A stretch of DNA of 64,000 bases from Nitrospira sp. SG-bin1 (GTDB lineage Bacteria; Nitrospirota; Nitrospiria; Nitrospirales; Nitrospiraceae). Where the stretch lies: contig LVWS01000005.1 of the NCBI GenBank assembly GCA_002083365.1, positions 124,001 through 188,000 on the forward strand, given 5' to 3'. The notes beneath the pieces are model-generated. The model made no database searches and was not told the DNA's origin. It saw only the letters and a list, made by a program, of their open reading frames with translations. Made by a program: the position numbers and the translations under genes. Of the stretch, positions 61,874 through 64,000 are shown piece after piece. Each line of letters starts with the position of its first letter. The stretch's first letter is position 1.

Positions 61874-62184
61874 AGTGCGCTCCTTCCGTGAGGTGACTGT
61901 TACATTTTGAGCACGCGCTCAAAACAACTGCTACCATGTGACCATGTCAGGGTGTAGCACAGATACATTCGACAATCCAAGTGGACATACCTAGCAGAAG
62001 ACCCTCCCTCTGCAAAACAGCTCTTCGGCGGTCATTCGATGCCACGCATGTAAACGTATGGGCTGCTCATGCAGAGGAACCCGAATACACGGCATCTCTT
62101 TCGTCATCATCCGGGGCCGGTGGATGTTGACGTGGCTATGCACGGACAGAACTTTTGGTATGATGTTCCGAAGGAGTGATGCAC
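61874..62184. other. intergenic region between divergent genes
   Basis: About 310 bp between yidB-like and the outer-membrane gene, with promoters for both presumably inside. AAGGAG just before 62185 is the ribosome-binding site of the beta-barrel gene. No gene was recognised. Confidence 0.5.
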
Positions 62185-62847
62185 ATGCACAAAAACATCG
62201 CGGTGACCGCAGGCATATTCGCCGCAGGTTTTTCGCTCGTAACGCTGTGTTCGTTAACTCCTGCATCCGCCGAAATGTATATCGCCGGACAGGCGGGAGT
62301 GAACTTTGCGGATCGCATCAACAGCATCGCAGGGACGGGCTCTCAGGCTGGCGCTCCAGGACCCTTTATCGACTTTGACCTTCAGAACTCAATTACCTAT
62401 GGAGGCAAGGTGGGTTATTTCCCCGGCCATAGTTGGATCGGAATCGAAGGCGAAGTGTTTCACAGTTCTCCTCATATCAAGGAGTTGCCCGCTACCGCAA
62501 GTCTTCCTGCTGACCCCGGCATTCATTTTCGAGTGACGACTGTTGGCGCAAACATTATCGCACGGTATCCGGGACGCACGTTCCAACCCTATGTCGGCGC
62601 TGGCGTAGGAGCAGGTATCGCCCATATCGGAGACACCGCCACGGTACGAAGCGACAGCGACGTGGCGGCGGCGTGGAACATACTGGCAGGGTTGCGCGCA
62701 TTCGTCACACCACACATCGCCGTCTTTACTGAGTATAAATATACAGGAGCGACGTTCGATTTTGATGAGGCATTCGGCCCTTTGGGCGGCTTTAGCGGCA
62801 ATTACAGGGCACAACATGTCTTAGGGGGACTGTCTTATCACTTTTAG
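62185..62847 (+). CDS. outer-membrane beta-barrel protein
   Basis: About 220 residues. A signal peptide (KNIAVTAGIFAAGFSLVTLC ... ASA) precedes an eight-stranded OmpA/OmpW-like barrel: MYIAGQAGVNFADRIN, SITYGGKVGYFPGHSWIGIE, GANIIARYPGRTFQPYVGAG, FTEYKYTGATFDF and the C-terminal AQHVLGGLSYHF ending in aromatic Phe, the signal for BAM-mediated insertion. The ATG at 62185 is 8 bases after AAGGAG; GTG 62176 and ATG 62179 are too close to it. The lipoprotein gene follows after 15 bp. Confidence 0.82.
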   Translation: MHKNIAVTAGIFAAGFSLVTLCSLTPASAEMYIAGQAGVNFADRINSIAGTGSQAGAPGPFIDFDLQNSITYGGKVGYFPGHSWIGIEGEVFHSSPHIKELPATASLPADPGIHFRVTTVGANIIARYPGRTFQPYVGAGVGAGIAHIGDTATVRSDSDVAAAWNILAGLRAFVTPHIAVFTEYKYTGATFDFDEAFGPLGGFSGNYRAQHVLGGLSYHF

Positions 62848-62862
62848 GAGAGGAGAACGTCC

Positions 62863-63561
62863 ATGTTCCGCATGATGGTGCTCTTTTCTATGGTCTGTGT
62901 AGCGGTGACGTTATCCGCCTGTGCGGAATCCATCCATCAGGTTCAACGAACCGCTGAGTCTCTCGGCATACCTCTCGAGTTGGAGAAGGCGATCGATAAG
63001 GACGTGCGGTTTACAGATTTGCAACAGGCTCCCAGCGAATATGTCGGGCGAACCGTCATGCTCGGCGGCACGGTTATTAAGGGAAAACGAACAAAAGATG
63101 GAACCGAACTGGAGGTCCTGCAACGGCCGACCGGTGATGAAGGTAAATTGACGGAAGATCGTCTTCGGTCCGAAGGTCGGTTCTTGGCGGTTCGAGAATC
63201 GTTTTTGGATCCGGCCAGTCTCCCTGAAGGCACGCCCATTACAGTGATCGGAACCGTAAAAGGCGCGACAACAAGACCGCTGGATGAAAGCGAGTATACC
63301 TATCCGGTCCTGGAAGTGAAGCACATCATCGACTGGAAGAGTGTAACGGCTCAGTCAAGAGACAGAAGCTTGTACTATGGTTCCTATTATCCACCCTATG
63401 GCTGGGGTGGGTTCTACCCTTATGGAGCCTACCCTTACAGTTATTGGGGAGGACCGGGGTTTTATAGGCCCTATCCTTATTTCGCCCCACGGTCGTTTTC
63501 ACCTGGACCTTCAGCTCCGCCTCCTCCACCAAGCGTCTCGCCGCGGCTCAGAGGCCGGTAA
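62863..63561 (+). CDS. Slp-like outer-membrane lipoprotein with aromatic tail
   Basis: A 232-residue protein. The signal peptide ends in lipobox TLSAC (Cys19). Residues ~45-165 match the Slp family: PSEYVGRTVMLGGTVIKGKR, GTELEVLQRPTGD, GRFLAVRESFLDPASLPEGT, PITVIGTVKGATTRPLDESE and YTYPVLEVKHI. From ~residue 172 the protein changes to a Tyr/Gly/Pro-rich segment (YYGSYYPPYGWGGFYPYGAY) followed by poly-proline. Slp in E. coli is a starvation- or acid-induced lipoprotein. GGAGAGGAG precedes the ATG. Confidence 0.82.
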   Translation: MFRMMVLFSMVCVAVTLSACAESIHQVQRTAESLGIPLELEKAIDKDVRFTDLQQAPSEYVGRTVMLGGTVIKGKRTKDGTELEVLQRPTGDEGKLTEDRLRSEGRFLAVRESFLDPASLPEGTPITVIGTVKGATTRPLDESEYTYPVLEVKHIIDWKSVTAQSRDRSLYYGSYYPPYGWGGFYPYGAYPYSYWGGPGFYRPYPYFAPRSFSPGPSAPPPPPSVSPRLRGR

Positions 63562-63608
63562 ATATCGATGGCTGGAAGGATTTTACAAGCTGAAGAAGAC
63601 GAGGTCGC

Positions 63609-64000
63609 ATGAAAAACACTGCTGAGCGAGTCGGCCGTCTTCTCTCCCGCCGAGAGGCCATGGCGTTCGTGGGTGCAAGCGGTCTGGCCTGGCTCATGGG
63701 GATCACCTTGCGTCAGACGGCTGCTGGTGCCTCTCCATCTCCTTGCATCGTCAGACCGGAACAGACGGAAGGTCCCTATTTCGTCGACGAGCGGTTGCTC
63801 AGATCGGATATTCGTTCTGATCCATCCGATGGACGGATTACGCCTGGTATCCCGTTGACCTTGACGTTCCGCGTCATGCGCCTCCATGCAGGAGACTGCC
63901 GGCCGGTACCTGACGCCCAGGTAGATGTCTGGCATTGTGATGCCACCGGTATCTATTCCGATGTGGAAGATCCGGGGTTCAGTACGCTCGGGAAAAAGTT
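63609..64000 (+). CDS. Tat-exported intradiol ring-cleavage dioxygenase, 5' part
   Basis: About 130 codons are visible before the window ends. The N-terminus carries a twin-arginine signal (LLSRREAMAFVGASGLAWL). The mature part reads CIVRPEQTEGPYFVDERLLR, SDIRSDPSDGRITPGIPLTL, then DAQVDVWHCDATGIYSDVED, the conserved N-terminal half of protocatechuate 3,4-dioxygenase-like enzymes; the first Fe ligand Tyr should be the Tyr in GIYSD. Exported homologues of unknown substrate are common. The Fe-binding Tyr and His residues further on lie outside the window. Confidence 0.85.
   Translation, partial: MKNTAERVGRLLSRREAMAFVGASGLAWLMGITLRQTAAGASPSPCIVRPEQTEGPYFVDERLLRSDIRSDPSDGRITPGIPLTLTFRVMRLHAGDCRPVPDAQVDVWHCDATGIYSDVEDPGFSTLGKK

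Overview
The window looks like a chromosome segment of a Nitrospira-type bacterium (phylum Nitrospirota). This is an inference. It rests on the moderately high GC content, the mix of diderm envelope genes (OmpA-like, Slp-like and beta-barrel proteins, many lipoproteins), type IV pili with PilT and PilU, an Na+-NQR subunit, HisZ, a TtuA-type tRNA thiolase, and a dispersed palindromic repeat (CAGGATGCTGAAAAAGTCC type) that I associate with Nitrospira genomes. No rRNA, tRNA, CRISPR array or intact insertion sequence was seen.

Layout. 0-11 kb: the 5' end of nqrA; an aldo/keto reductase, DUF488 and GH13 run; a decayed accessory patch (orphan HigA-like antitoxin, non-coding DNA, a more AT-rich SGNH hydrolase); an exported animal-type haem peroxidase; and an HI0933-type flavoprotein. 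11-16 kb: a ferritin-like protein, then dnaE and accA in one minus-strand unit. 16.5-21.9 kb: the most unusual region, a tandem duplication of a unit made of promoter, BON/OmpA-like gene and coiled-coil gene with a C-terminal helix-hairpin-helix domain. 22-26 kb: stress-type genes (HdeD-like, Nudix, OsmC, HAD, SDR, RsbRD-like). 26-38 kb: purH, purD, small envelope genes, FmdB-like, then rsmD-coaD-aspartate aminotransferase with 4-bp overlaps, a hidden zinc-ribbon gene, radC, an EF-G-like protein with degenerate G motifs, and HtrA with an RCK_C protein. 38-43 kb: ttuA, dnaJ-like, Spy/CpxP-like and ilvD. 43-47 kb: pilA, a TPR protein and an ABC exporter pair resembling the PilGHI arrangement, with a sigma54-like element upstream of pilA. 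47-57 kb: aminotransferase, serA, hisZ, dnaB and a TPR lipoprotein read as one minus-strand unit, then an MltD-like transglycosylase and a membrane TPR protein. 57-64 kb: bioF, pilT, pilU, a cytochrome c, a YidB-like protein, a beta-barrel protein, an Slp-like lipoprotein and the 5' part of a Tat-exported intradiol dioxygenase.

Functional links. Several sets look co-transcribed through 4-bp overlaps or gaps below 30 bp: rsmD-coaD-aatA, the ABC pair, hisZ-dnaB, dnaE-accA, osmC-HAD, RCK_C-htrA and aminotransferase-serA. Type IV pilus functions occur at two sites: pilin plus exporter at 43-47 kb, and retraction ATPases at 58-61 kb.

Best candidate for something undescribed: the 16.6-21.8 kb duplication. 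Copy 1 has a complete BON/OmpA-like gene and a membrane-anchored coiled-coil protein with two repeat units. Copy 2 keeps a matching 31-bp upstream element and a 55-codon relic of the OmpA-like gene. It is followed by a coiled-coil protein with no membrane anchor and four repeat units of alternating 94 and 101 residues, a difference of exactly one heptad.
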